Below are positions 1-13,700 of a stretch of 64,000 nucleotides of DNA, one piece after another. Source of the stretch: Hirundichthys speculiger (taxonomy: Eukaryota > Chordata > Actinopteri > Beloniformes > Exocoetidae); assembly GCA_018398805.1 (NCBI GenBank), contig JAGFBZ010000738.1, positions 682,001 to 746,000 on the forward strand, read 5' to 3'. A model generated the notes under the pieces. It was not told where the DNA came from. It searched no databases and was given only the letters and a program-made list of their open reading frames with translations. Positions within the stretch are counted from its first letter, which is position 1. Every line of letters begins with the position of its first letter. Position numbers and translations under genes: made by a program.

Positions 1-59
1 AATACTAATTTAAAGTCATAAATTATAGGTTGTCAAGGTTTAAATAAAGTTATTTTATT

Positions 60-405
60 AAAACATTGCGGTGCCGGAAGTGGCGTCAGAATGACGCGGA
101 ACTCGTCGCGGCAGCAAAAGTGGCTCCGGTTTGTTTTTGTGTCGGACTCGTGAATCGTCACACAACAGACGGACTGAAGAGATAAAAACCGAATTCTTGC
201 GGTTCCGGAACTTTACACGAAGAACCGAGTCCGGACGGAGAATCTACGCGGTCCGTTTCTGCTGCCGCAAAGCCTGCCGGGTAACTGACGTTGGGACTAC
301 GTTGGTCGAAGCTGCGCGGCGCCAGCGGAGGGAAGTTGACCGGTAAAAGTCTGCGGATCACAGTTCAGAAACAGAGAGGAGAGGAGCGAGCTTCTGGAGC
401 CTCAG
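60..405 (+). promoter_or_regulatory. snapc4: snapc4 CpG-rich promoter and noncoding first exon
   Basis: This stretch is far richer in CpG than the following intron and contains a strong ETS/GABP-type site, GCCGGAAGTG, at 73-82. Such sites are typical of TATA-less housekeeping promoters. A good 5' splice site (CTCAG|GTACTG) follows position 405, and the first plausible start codon lies in the next exon at 1591, so the exon here is probably entirely 5' UTR. The transcription start cannot be fixed from sequence. The short open frame at 131-346 has no recognisable product. Confidence 0.55.
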
Positions 406-1588
406 GTACTGTGGAGACGCCTGTATAGGAGAAGATCATCATTGAGAATACTGAAGTAGCAGTTCTACAGACTGTTGTGGCTGGAGGTGTCTGCCTGCAG
501 ACCTTAATACCAGGTGAAGCACTCTTGGTTCTACTGAGAGCTTGGTTCTGGATTCATTGTTCCTACATCACCCCTCAACCTGACTCTCACCTGTATGGCT
601 GCACACCTGAACTTCTCAGAACCTTCCAGAGGCTGAGTTTCCTGATCAGTAATCAGCCTGATTGATGATGTGATTGATATCTGACCACTGACTTCAGTTT
701 GAAAGTTGAAGAAGCTAATGAAACATCTCTGATTGTCTTCTGTCAGTGACATGATGGTGAGGCTTGTTTGGGTTAGACTGGGTTTGGATAGATACTCTAT
801 TAATCCTGGGGGAATTGTAAAAGTATTCAGCAGCTACATAGATGCCAGCAAGCAAGTTAGTGTCAAATGGTTAATGGTTGTCGTCCTTGACCCAAAACCT
901 AAATCTCAATCCCTAACCCTGGCCCACTCAGGGAGGAGCTCTACAGTCTTCTGGTGATGAGTAGGATGAGTAGGGCTGATTTGGTTGAGTTTGTTCTGTA
1001 GTCACAGAACCAACTCTGACCCTCAGATCTGAGACCAGAACCAGTGCAGTCAGCAACTTGAGTATCTGGTTCCAGACTGGGTTCAGACTCAGATCTGAGA
1101 CCAGAACCAGAACAGTCAACAACCTGAGTCTCTCGGTCCAGACTGGGTTCAGAGTCATTTCATTCAAAGACAGAGCTTTGTTACCATGGCAGCAGCAGGT
1201 ACTCCTGGATGCTGTGATTGTCAGTCACTTCCACTTCTTTATTACGTGGGCCACCAGAAACCTTCATGTTCTGGTCAGTAACCAGGGTCTAAGGTGGGCC
1301 ACCAAAAACCCTGTGAAGTTCTCCAGGCTAGTCTGGAGACAGCTCCTGTTACTGATGTTCTGGTCAGTAACCAGGTCTAAGGTGGGCCTCCTAACTTAAT
1401 CTTTCAGGATACCATCAGAGTAAAACTACTGTCTAAATGTCTAAAACAATGCTCTCCCTTCTTTTTTGTGAGCAAACATCTGGCGTCTGTCCAGATAAAG
1501 CTTTATGGACGTGTACATGTCTTCTGTCTCTGCTGCTACTGGAAGCTCCTCAAACCAGACTGATGCTGATCTGTCCGTCTGTCCGCAG
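406..1588 (+). repeat. snapc4 intron 1 with small tandem duplications
   Basis: The intron contains a 66-bp tandem duplication (1024-1089 and 1090-1155, each beginning CAGATCTGAGACC). A second imperfect duplication has copies at about 1266-1300 and 1357-1390, containing CTGGTCAGTAACCAG. I see no gene or recognisable transposon here. Confidence 0.6.
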
Positions 1589-1702
1589 ACATGTCCGTGT
1601 CCCTGTCCTCAGAGAGAGACCGGATCCAGAGACAGGTGGAGGAGCTGGAGCGGAGTCTCTCTGTAACGCAGACTGAACTGGACCTGCTGAGCAGCGACAC
1701 TG
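1589..1702 (+). CDS. snapc4: snapc4 exon 2 (start codon)
   Basis: The acceptor is GTCCGCAG and the ATG is at 1591. The exon encodes [20 protein letters not shown] and onward, a coiled-coil-like start similar to the Glu-rich SNAPC4 N terminus. The donor is G|GTACCA, phase 1. The start was chosen as the first in-frame ATG, two bases after the acceptor. Confidence 0.85.
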
Positions 1703-4700
1703 GTACCAGGTCTAGACTCCTTCTGAAGCCTCCTGGTCTCCAGGACATGAGCAGGCCTCTGGTCATGGCAGGTCTCAGTAGAAGTCCAGCCTCAGAAGAA
1801 CAGCAGCATCGATGTTTCACCATTACCTCTACAAAACTGAATCAAAGAATAAAAGATAGTTCCAGAGGGTTTAATACCTGCTGACCACCAGACCTGATGA
1901 ACTGGTCATCAGCAGGAGAAGCAGGTGTTTGTTGGTCTGGAGCATTCTGGTGTATGTTCACACAACCTCAACAGGGAAAGACATCAGCAGTAGTCTAGGA
2001 CCGTCTGGAGAGGGTTCTGAAACCTTCTCTAACAGTGAGAAAGAAACTCAAGACAGTTGTCAGTCTTTCAGGAGTGGACGTCCCACTGAGCATGTTAGAT
2101 GTTGAAGTCCATGACAGGACAGTCAGAAGAAGACTGGAGTAATATGGTTTGTTTGGAGGGGTTTGACTGAGGTTCACAAACCAGCGGTGTCTCTAGAGGA
2201 CATTGTTCCAGCAGACCCCTGGGACAATGTCCTCTGGAGAGATGAGACCAAAGTGGAGCCCAGAAGCATGTTTCATCCTCACTGTCCAGCACAGTGGTGG
2301 AGGAGAGCAGATGAAACTGGGTCATGTGACAGGATGATGGTGTGCCGATCAGAGGTTCCATGTTGTTGTTCACCTGAGGTTGGGTTTGGTTAAAACTGAG
2401 ATCTACTCTAATCAGCTGTCTCATCTTTCTGTTTTCACACAAACGTACTGGACTAACAGACGGAGAACCGATCTCTCCATGACTGTCCTGTGTTCTGACG
2501 TTGTCTCTTCCACCAGGTGATGACTCAGACAGTGAGGACGTGGAGGATGATGGTGGGACAGGTAAGGATGATCTTCTGTGGACCAGAGTCCCATCACAGA
2601 CTCAGTAAAGACCAGACAAACCTCAACGTGCTGCAGGTGTGTAGAGCGAGCAGGTCTGGAAGCTGACTGCAGCTCACCCACCGTAGTCCAGTTAGGGTCA
2701 GCTGTTTCACTTTAGCTCATAGTGGGGCATTACTAGGATCTGCTGCTCACCGACCAAAGCTGGTCTCTGTCAAGGTGGACAAACCTATCGGACCCACGAG
2801 CAGCAGGTGAAGTGACAGAGGGTCCCAGCAGAGCTCCACTAATCCTCATTTAGACATCATTGGTTAGTGGTCCAGTTAGTAAACCAGGAAGCATCCTAAA
2901 ATGATCTGAAAGTGAAGGTCTCTGGGAGGAGGATCCAGTTGCTGACAAAGGTAGAGGCTGATGAGCTGGAAATAGTCCAGCTGTATAAATCCACCGATAG
3001 AGACTAAAACTATTTTGTACCAGGTAGGATTAAGTATGGTTATTTCTTCTGTCATCCCCATAAGGAGATAAAAACGAGTGTGTTTCTGTTCAGTCTGCAG
3101 CAGGTTTGTTGGCTCAGAGGGAGAAGATCCAGAATGAGATCCAGAACCTGGAGCACATCCTGGGACCTCACAGTTCCATCTGTGTTTCCGGTACCAGTCC
3201 ATCTGTTTTAAGACGTGTTTAAAACACATGACTGATGGAAGTGAACAAGTCTGTTAACATTTGATCTGCTCTATTCTCTGGTCAGATGATGAAGACAGCA
3301 GCTCCAGTGATGAGGTCAGTATCTGTCAGTAACTGCCAATCATCTGATTGTGGCTTCATCACCCTGACTGTGGATCTGTGCACAGAGTGACCTTGGGCTG
3401 TCGGCGTCAGTGGACTCATGCCTTCAGCTGAACCTCGTCTACCAGCAAGTAATTCAAGAGACCCTGAATCAGCTGGAGACGCTGCTGACACAAAACCACC
3501 GACAACAGGTCAGTCCAGACGCTAAAATACTGGCGAAAGGTCAGTCCAGACGCTGAAGTACCGACAACAGGTCAGTCCGGACGCTAAAGTACCGGCGACA
3601 GGTCAGTCCAGACGCTGAAGTACCGACAATAGGTCAGTCCGGACGCTAAAGTACCGGCGACAGGTCAGTCCAGACGCTGAACTACAGGCGACAGGTCATT
3701 CCAGGCGCTAAAGTACTGGCGATAGGTCAGTCCAGACGAAAACGTACAGACGACAGGTCAGTTCAGACGCTGAACTACAGGTGACAGGTCGGTCCGGACG
3801 AAAACTTACCGACAACAGGTCGGTCTGGATACTCAAGTACTGGCGACAGGTCAGTCCGGACGCTAAAGTACTGGCGACAGGTCAGTTCGGACGCTAAAGT
3901 ACTGGCAATGATAGGTCAGTCTGGACGAAAAAGTACCGGCAACCGGTCCGAACGAAATAGTACTGGGAACAGGTCAGTCCAGACAAAAACGTACAGAGGA
4001 CAGGTCAGTCCAGGCGCTAAAGTACTGGCGACAGGTCAGTCCAGACGAAAACGTACAGACGACAGGTCAGTCCAGACGAAAACGTACAGACGACAGGTCA
4101 GTCCAGACACTGAACTACAGGCGACAGGTCAGTCCAGACGCTAAAGTACTGGCGACAGGTCAGTTCAGACGCTGAACTACAGGCGACAGGTCAGTCCGGA
4201 TGAAAACTTACCGTCGACAGGTCAGTCAGGATGCTAAAGTACCTGCGACAGGTCAATCCGGACGAAAACCTACCGGCGACAGGTCAGTCGGGACGCTAAA
4301 GTACCGGCGAAAGGTCAGTCTGGACGCTCAAGTACTGGCGACAGGTCAGTCCGGACGCTAAAGTACTGGCGACAGGTCAGTTCGGACGCTAAAGTACTGG
4401 CGACAGGTCAGTTCAGACGCTGAACTACAGGCGACAGGTCAGTCCGGATGAAAACTCACCGGCGACAGGTCAGTCAGGACACTAAAGTACCTGCGACAGG
4501 TCAGTCCGGACGCTAAAGTACCTGCAACAGGTCAGTCCAGACGCTGAACTACAGGCGACAGGTCAGTCCAGATGCTAAAGTACCGGCAACAGGTCATTCC
4601 GGACGCTAAAGTACTGGCGACAGGTCAGTACAGAAGCTGAACTACTGGCGACAGGTCAGTTCAGACGCTGAACTACAGGCGACAGGTCAGTCCGGATGAA

Positions 4701-7700
4701 AACTCACCGGCGACAGGTCAGTCAGGACACTAAAGTACCTGCGACAGGTCAGTCCGGACGCTAAAGTACCTGCAACAGGTCAGTCCAGACGCTGAACTAC
4801 AGGCGACAGGTCAGTCCAGATGCTAAAGTACCGGCAACAGGTCATTCCGGACGCTAAAGTGCTGGCAACAGGTCATTCTGGATGCTAAAGTACCTGCAAC
4901 AGGTCAGTTCAGACGCTGATCTACAGCCAACAGGTCAGTCCAGACGCTAAAGTACCGGCAACAGGTCAGTCCGGACGCTAAAGTACCAGCAACAGGTCAG
5001 TCCGGACGCTAAAATACCAGAGACAGGTCAGTCTGGATGAAAACTTACCGGCAACAGGTCAGTCGGGACGCTAAAGTACCAGCAACAGGTCAGTCCGGAC
5101 GCTAAAATACCAGCGACAGGTCAGTCCGGACGCTAAAGTACCGACGACAGGTCATTCCAGATGCTAAAGTACTGACGACGGCTCAGTTCAGACGCTGAAC
5201 TACAGGCGACAGGTCAGTCCAGACGCTAAAGTACCGGCAACAGGTCAATCCGGACGAAAATGTACCGGCAACAGGTCAGTCCGGATGCTAAAGTACCGGC
5301 GACAGATCAGTCTGGATACTAAAGTACCAGCGACAGGTCAGTCCGGATGCTAAAGTATCGACAACAGGTCAGTCCGGACGCTAAAGTACCGGCGACAGGT
5401 CAGTCCGGATGCTAAAGTACTGGTGACAGCTCAGTCCGGACGCTAAAGTACTGGTGACAAGTCAGTCCGGACGCTAAACTACAGGTTATAGGTCCAGACA
5501 CTAAACTGTTTATTATACTAGGCTGTAAGTATGTTTATTTCTGCTGTTAAGTTGGTGACGGGTTTATTTGAGGAGCATATCTGTGTCTTCAGAGGGAGCT
5601 CATGACTCAGATGTCTGGACCAACCAAAGAGCCTTCCAAAGATCAGCCTGCACGCTCGTCCTATCAGCTCCCAGCTAAGATGTTCCTGGGCCGCTTCCTG
5701 AAACCGTACTTCAAGGACAAACTGACAGGACTGGTGAGACGCACACAAACATGCTCACTGACGGCTGATGGATGACTGTTGACCAATCAGCTGTCTGGTA
5801 CATTTGTGTTCAGGGTCCTCCAGCCAATGAGGAAGGGAAGCAGAGAGCTCTGAGAATGGCAGGATTTCTGGACGACAAGAAGGTGAAACCAAAACGATGT
5901 AAGGAAGCCAAGATGATTTAGGTCCAGATCAGTGATGAGATGTTGTTCCTTGTCTGATTTTCTTGGTTGGTGTTTGCGTGTTCAGGGGAGAGCTGGCAGA
6001 AGACTCTGTTGATCCACTCGGTGGCCAGAGACAGCCTGAAGAGACTCATCCAGCCCAAACTCTCCAGGTAAGTGCACCTGCTCTTGGTGTTGTCATCATT
6101 GTTGTTGTTGGAGGTGTCGATCATCTGAATCTGTCCACCTCAGAGTGGACTACCTGACCCAGAAGATGTCCTCAGCAGAGGAAGTAGAGCGACAGCAGCT
6201 CAGAGAGAACATCGATGCTCTGGAGAAGGAGATCGACCTGCTCAGGTAAACATCGACCTCCACCAGATTACATAATTATATTTCAGATATTTTTGTCTGG
6301 AGTTATGATGTGGAGCCAAAAGTCCAACAATGTTAATATCATTGTCTAGCGCATTATACAAACTCACTGAGGTTGAAAAGTTTAATCCGTGTTTTTAGGT
6401 CAACAAGTCATCCAGCATCGTTGTCAGTTAAACAATCGGGAAAAGATTGCATTGTCTAAAAAATAGACCACAGAAGAAACAGACATGATGACAAGGCAGG
6501 AGGCCCAGTTTAGAACCCTGAGGAACTCCACTAGTGAGAGGAATACCTCCACCGAAGTGGTTCCAGTTCATGGTTCAGAGCTGGTACCAACCCAAGAACC
6601 AAGTCTTTTGCTCTTTGAATGCCAGCCACTTAGAAAGCACTGGTTCAGATCCAGGAGAACTGGTGACACCAGAACCTCACTGGTCCAGACGCCAGTACAT
6701 CAGGGGCGAGGGGCGGGCTTACTTGACCAAACAAAACAATGAGACTGGAGCTGGTGAAGAAGAGATGAATGAAGGGGCACCAGAATCCAGCAGCAGTGGT
6801 CCCTGTCAGCCATGATGTTCCAGCAGCTTCCATGTCTGAAGATCAGGACTCGTGTTTGTGAACGTTCACCAGTGCTTTAGAAAACAGGAATCACAACAGC
6901 TGTTTTCACCTGCATTTGGATCTTCATTATGAAGTTATTCTGGATGTTTCAGAAGTGCTGCTGGTGTTTATGGATCCCATGATTCCCGTCTGTAGCAGAG
7001 TCAGCATGGCCGTGAACGTTCACAAGCACCAACAACCTTTAGAAAGACAGAGTCTGATATCCAGACTCTGCTTCTCAAAGAGAACTGGTATCTGGGTACT
7101 CTCAGTGAGGTCTTACTTAGGCCAGTCCAGAACTAGGCCAGTCAAGGAACACGACTGGCAGAAAATCTGATGCCGAGATGTTTGAGTCTGGACAACAACC
7201 ATCATGGTCCACAGTCTCAGATGCTGCAGACAGATCTAGAACACTGGAACGGTTCCTGAGTCAATGGTTACCAGAGCAGTTTCTGACCTGTTTCACAACC
7301 AGACTCAAACTGGTCATGGAGAACATCAGTGTGAAAAAATGTCTGGAGTTGATTGAAATCAACTTTCTTTCTTTCCAACACTTTGGACAAAAACCATTTA
7401 GATGATGTCTGTAGTTTAGATGGGGTCTGTAGTTTAGATGGGGTCTGTAGTTTAGATGGGGTCTATAGTTTAGATGGGGTCTGTAGTTTAGATGGGGTCT
7501 GTAGTTTAGATGGGGTCTGTAGTTTAGATGGGGTCTATAGTTTAGATGGGGTCTGTAGTTTAGATGGGGTCTGTAGTTTAGATGGGGTCTATAGTTTAGA
7601 TGGGGTCTGTAGTTTAGATGGAGTCTATAGTTTAGATGGGGTCTATAGTTTAGATGGGGTCTGTAGTTTAGATGGGGTCTGTAGTTTAGATGGGGTCTAT

Positions 7701-10700
7701 AGTTTAGATGGGGTCTGTAGTTTAGTTCTAGATGGAGTCTTAGTTTAGTTTGGTCTATAGTTTAGATGGAGTCTATAGTTTAGATGGGGTCTATAGTTTA
7801 GATGGGGTCTATAGTTTAGATGGGGTCTAGTAGTTTTAGATGGGGTCTGTAGTTTAGATGGGGTCTATAGTTTTTATTAGATGGGTCTTAGTTTAGATGG
7901 GGTCTGTAGTTTAGATGGGGTCTATAGTTTAGATGGGGTCTGTAGTTTAGATGGGGTCTATAGTTTAGAATGGGGTCTGTAGTTTAGATGGGGTCTGTAG
8001 TTTAGATGGGGTCTATAGTTTAGATGGGGTCTGTAGTTTAGATGGTAGTCTGTAGTTTAGATGGGGTCTATAGTTTAGATGGGTCTGTAGTTTAGATGGG
8101 GTCTATAGTTTAGATGGTCTATAGTTTAGATGGGGTCTGTAGTTTAGATGGGGTCTATAGTTTAGATGGGGTCTGTAGTTTAGATGGGGTCTATAGTTTA
8201 GATGGGGTCTATAGTTTAGATGGGGTCTGTAGTTTAGATGGGGTCTGTAGTTTAGATGGGGTCTGTAGTTTAGATGGGGTCTATAGTTTAGATGGGGTCT
8301 GTAGTTTAGATGGGGTCTGTAGTTTAGATGGGGTCTGTAGTTTAGATGGGGTCTGTAGTTTAGATGGGGTCTATAGTTTAGATGGGGTCTGTAGTTTAGA
8401 TGGGGTCTGTAGTTTAGATGGGGTCTGTAGTTTAGATGGGGTCTATAGTTTAGATGGGGTCTGTAGTTTAGATGGGGTCTGTAGTTTGGAAGGGGTCTGT
8501 AGTTTAGATGGGGTCTGTAGTTTGGATGGGTCTGTAGTTTGGATGGGGTCTGTAGTTTAGATGGGGTCTATAGTTGGAGAGACCAGTTGGGTCAAGAGAC
8601 TGTAGACCAGCTCCTGACACCTTTATCAGCATGGCAGCTTTGGAGCCAACAGGGTGAAACAAGATACTGTTTCTGTAAAACATCTGACAGATGTCTCACA
8701 GAGAGCTGTTGATGTTCCAGAGAGACCAGTAAAACCAGTAACACAGGGAGTAAAAACTATGAAAGGGAAATTATGTTTCTCCAGCTCTCTGGTGGAGCTG
8801 TAGCACCGGCCCACAGCGTACTGGAAACCAGCCAAACTGGTCCAATCACATCTACAAATAAAATATCTGCTTCTGTTTCCTGATTGGTCAGGGAGAAGAA
8901 GGAGGAGCAGCTGATAGGTGATCGATACGAAGAACACGACTGGCAGAAAATCTCAAACATCGACGTAAGTCTGAAGATCCAGCTGTAATTGATGGGTCAG
9001 ATGGTGAAGAAGCTGCTGACGGCTCGTCCTCTTCCTCAGTTTGAAGGGACAAAGGACGTGGAGGACATTCGTCTGTTCTGGCAGAATGTCCTCCACCCGT
9101 CCATCAACAAGTCCTCCTGGAGTAGAGAGGAGGTGCAGGAGCTGAAGGAGGTCAGCAGGAGGCACCAGGAGACACACTGGGAAGAGATCGCTGAGGAGCT
9201 TGGGGTGAGGAGGACGAGGAGGGATCCCACCTGTCTGACCTGTTTCACCTGTCTGACTCACCTGTCTCACCTGTTTCACCTGTCTGACTCACTGTCTACT
9301 CACCTGTCTGCCTCACCTGTCTCACCTGTTTCACCTGTCTGCCTCACCTGTCTAACCTGTCGGCCTCACCTGTCTCACTTGTTTCACCTGTCTGACCTGT
9401 CTACCTTATCTGTAACCTGTGTCTCGCCTGTCCCACCTGTCTGCCTTATCTGTGTCACCTGCCTGCCTCATCTGTCACATGTCTGCCTCACCTGCCTCAC
9501 CTGCCTCACCTGTCTCACCTGTCTGCCTCACCTGTCCTCATCTGTCTGCCTCACCTGTCTCACCTGTCTGCCTCACCTGTCCTCATCTGTCTGCCTCACC
9601 TGTCTCACCTGTCTGCCTCACCTGTCTCATCTGTCTGCCTCACCTGTCTCATCTGTCTGCCTCACCTGTCCCACCTGTTTCACCTGTCTGACCTGTCTAC
9701 CTTATCTGTCACCTGTGTCTCACCTGTCCCACCTGTTTGCCTTATTTGTGTCACCTGTCTGCCTCATCTGTGTCACATATCTGCCTCACCTGTCTTACTT
9801 GTGTGTATCACCCGTTTGCCACACCTGTCTCACCCGTGTGTCTTACCTGTCTGCCTCACCTGTCTCACCTGACTTCAGACAGGGAGGACAGCCTTCATGT
9901 GTCTGCAGATGTTCCAGCGGTTCGCCTCTGACTCTCTGAAGCGCGGCAGCTGGACTCCAGATGAGGACGTTCTGCTCAGAGAGCTGGTGGACAAGATGAG
10001 GATCGGGAACTTCATCCCCTACACGCAAAGTAATGACATCACACTGTGACATCACACTCAGGGATGGGCACAGATGGACCGCAAGGTCAGGGTCAGTGGC
10101 TGGAGCAGGTGGTCCATGTACAGTCGTCCTGCAGCCGACCCAGGTTCACCGGTCTACTCTACTGTCCTGGTTCCCTGTTCTGTCTCTCTGCCCTGGTTCC
10201 CTGTTCTGTCTCTCTGCCTTGGTTCCCTGTTCTGTCTCTCTGCCCTGGTCCCTGTCTCTCTGCTCTGGTCTGTCTCTCTGCCCTGGTTCCCTGTCTCTCT
10301 ACCCTGGTTCCCTGTCTCTGGGTAGTGGGGTCCTAACATTCAGGAGAAGTTGAGACAACCAGCCCTCTGACGAGACACGGGAGAGACAGTTCAGCTACCT
10401 TCTAGCTGAGCTTGTAGCTTCTCCAGGTTCTTCTCCACCCTGTCAGTGAGGTCCAGAACCACAGCTAGTCTGAGGTACTGTTCAGGAATCACCTCCAGTT
10501 AGTGATTTCAGTCTGAGTGTTGACAGCCGACATCTTCATCACACATGAGAGACAGCTTCATGAAGGCCAGAACAGCTGCTGATGGTTCTGGATCTGGAGA
10601 TCCACCAGGTAACCACCAACTCCAGACAGCTTCATGATGACCAGAACAGCTGCTGATGGTTCTGGATCTGGAGATACACCAGGTAACCACCTCCAGACAG

Positions 10701-13700
10701 CTTCATGAAATGAATGAAAAATACTTTATTTATCCCATAAAGGGAAAGTCAATGTAGTAAGGGCTCTCTCTCTCTTTTTTTTTTTTTAATTTTTTTTTTT
10801 TTATAAAAAACAGACAGAAATAATAATAATTATATAATAACAGGTGTTAAGTCTTGTTGTGGAGGCTGATGGCTGCTGGCAGGAATGATCTTCTGTATTT
10901 TCCGTCTTGCAACGGACCTGCAGAAGCCTCTCACTGAAACACTCTGTTGTTTGATCATGTGTCGTGGGAGGGGTGAGGGTGTGAAGAGTCCTCCATATCT
11001 TCATGGAGAGGGTGTGAAAATTCCATCATCTTCATGGAGAGGGTGTGAAGAGTCCTCTCATCCATGGAAGAGCTCATCTTCATGGAGAGGGGGTGAAGAG
11101 TCCTCCATCATCTTCATGGAGAGGGTGTGGAAGAGTCCTCCATCTCTTCATGGAGAGGGTGTGAAGAGACCTCCATCATCTTCATCAGCTTGTGCAGCAT
11201 TCTTTTTCAACAATCAGCTCCAGCGGCTCCAGAGTTACACCCAGCACAAGATCCAGCTTTTCTGATCAGTTTGTTGATTCTCTTCAGGTCTCTGGTTCTG
11301 ATGATGCTGCCCAGCAGATGGCTGCAAAGCTGATTGCACTTTCAAACAGACTTATAGAAGATGTGCAACATCTTGATGCAGACATTAAAAGATCTCAACT
11401 TTCTTAAAAAGTAGAGTCTGCTCTGACCTTTCTTGTCAGAGGTATTCTGTGTTGCATTTCCACTCCAGTCTGTTGTCAAGCTGAACTCCAAGATACTGTA
11501 TTCCTCCCACCACCTCCACCTCCTTTCCCAGGATGGAAACACTGCTATGTTGATTCTTGCTCCTCCTGAAGTCGACAATATCTCCTTAGTTTTGCTGGTA
11601 TTAATACGAGATGATTGTTACACACACATTTCACAAACTGACAGATCAGTTCTTTGTACTCTGCTTCTGTCCGTGCTGATACACCCAACAACTGCAGTCA
11701 TCAGAGTATTTCTGCAGAGACAGGACTCAGAGTTGGACTGGAAGTCAGAGGTGTAGAGCGTGAAGAGGAAATGGTGAGAGAACAGTTCCTTGTGGTGCTC
11801 CAATGCGCTGACCTCCATCTCAGACACACAACCTTTCAGTCTCACAAACTGTGGTCTGTTTGTGAGGTAGTCATAAATCCAGGAGGTTGTGGAGGAATCC
11901 ACCTGGAACTTATGGAGCTTCTCATATACAACGCAGACTGAATTGTATTGAAAGCACTTGAGAAATAAAAAAACATGACCCTCAAAGTGCTGCCTGATTG
12001 GTCCAGATGAGAGTGAGCTCTGTGAAGCAGGTAGATGATGGCGTCTTCAACCGATATGCAAACTGTAGTCATGATGACCAGAACAGCTGCTGATGGTTCT
12101 GGATCTGGAGATCCACCAGGTAACCACCAGTAGACAGATGAAGTCCTCGTAGCAGAAGTCCAGATGTGTGTACATCTTCTGTTTCCTCAGTGTACAATGT
12201 AGCCAGGTATAAGATTAACTCCACGAGTCCATCATTTATCTGTCCACTAGTGTCCCATCAGGGGAAGAGACCTCTCCTGTGCTCTGTCTTCTCCTTGAAA
12301 AAAATGATCAATTGCGTTGAGAGACCAGCTGACCAGATCAGGGTTTAAAATTTAGAAAATTATGCAAAGTGAGGCTCCAAAAAACAGCACAAGACAGAGA
12401 GCAGCAGGGCAGATGACAGAGGAAGACCCACCTTCTCCAAGAGCAGGAAGAGAGAGCTGGAATAAAATAGTTTACAGTTTCAGAGTGTTGATTCAACAAC
12501 GAGTCATCAGCCTATGGAAGCACCAGACACATCTACAGCGGCCTGGCTCCTCCTCCTGGTCACCAGTCCGGCTCCTCCTCCTGGTCCTCTGGCTCCTCCT
12601 CCTCCTGCTGGTCACCAGGCCTGGCTCCTCCTCCTCCTGGTCACCGGCCTGGTTCCTTCTCCTTCTCCTGTCTTTATGGTGCTCTGTCTGGTGTCTTTAT
12701 GGTGCTCTGTCTGGTGTCTTTATGGTGCTCTGTCTGGTGTCTCTATGGTGCTCTGTCTGGTGTCTTTATGGTGCTCTGTCTGGTGTCTCTATGGTGCTCT
12801 GGTGTATTATGGTGCTCTTTGGTGTCTCTATGGTGCTCTGTCTGTGTCTCTATGGGGGTCTCTATGGTGCTCTGTCTGGTGTCTTTATGGTGCTCTGTCT
12901 GGTGTCCTGTTATGGTGCTCTATGGTCTCTGTCTGTGTCTCTATGGTGTCTCTTATGGTGCTCTGTCTGGTCTCTATGGGTCTCTGGTGTCTTATGGTGC
13001 TCTGTCTGGTGTCTCTATGGTGCTCTCTGGGTGTCTCTATGGTGCTCTGTGCTCTGGGTGTCTTTATGGTGTTCTGGTCTGGTGTCTCTATGGTGCTCTC
13101 TGTGGTGTCTCTGTGTCTCTATGGTGCTCTATGGTCTCTCTGGTGTCTTTATGTCTGGTGTCTTTATGTGCTCTGGTGTCTCTTGGTGCTCTGTCTGGTG
13201 TCTTATGGTGCTGGTCTCTATGGTGCTCTGTCTGGTGTCTTTATGGTGCTCTGTCTGGTGTCTCTATGGTGCTCTGGTGTCTCTATGGTGCTCTGTCTGG
13301 TGTCTTATGGTGGTCTGTCTGGTGTCTCTATGGTGCTCTGGTGTCTCTATGGTGCTCTGTCTGGTGTCTTATGGTGGTGCTCTGTCTGGTGTCTTTATGT
13401 GGTGTCTGGTGTCTCTATGGTGCTCTGTCTGGTGTCTCTATGGTGCTCTGTCTGGTGTCTCTATGGTGCTCTGTCTGGTGTCTCTATGGTGCTCTGTCTG
13501 GTGTCTCTATGGTGGTCTGTCTGGTGTCTCTATGTCTGGTGTCTCTGTCTGGTGGTCTCTATGGTGGGTCTGGTCTGGTGTCTCTATGGTGGTCTCTGGG
13601 TCTCTATGGTGGGTGGTCTTCATGGTGGTCTGGTGGTGTCTCTATGTCTGGTGGTTGTCTCTATGGTGCTCTGGTCTGGTGTCTCTATGGTGGGTGTCTG

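Noticed and set aside
3509..5510. CRISPR-like repeat array
   Set aside because: Units are contiguous with no unique spacers, and the setting is a vertebrate intron.
7353..8560. SLDGVC-repeat proteins
   Set aside because: 18-bp minisatellite; no protein family, and the frames break wherever a unit has an indel.
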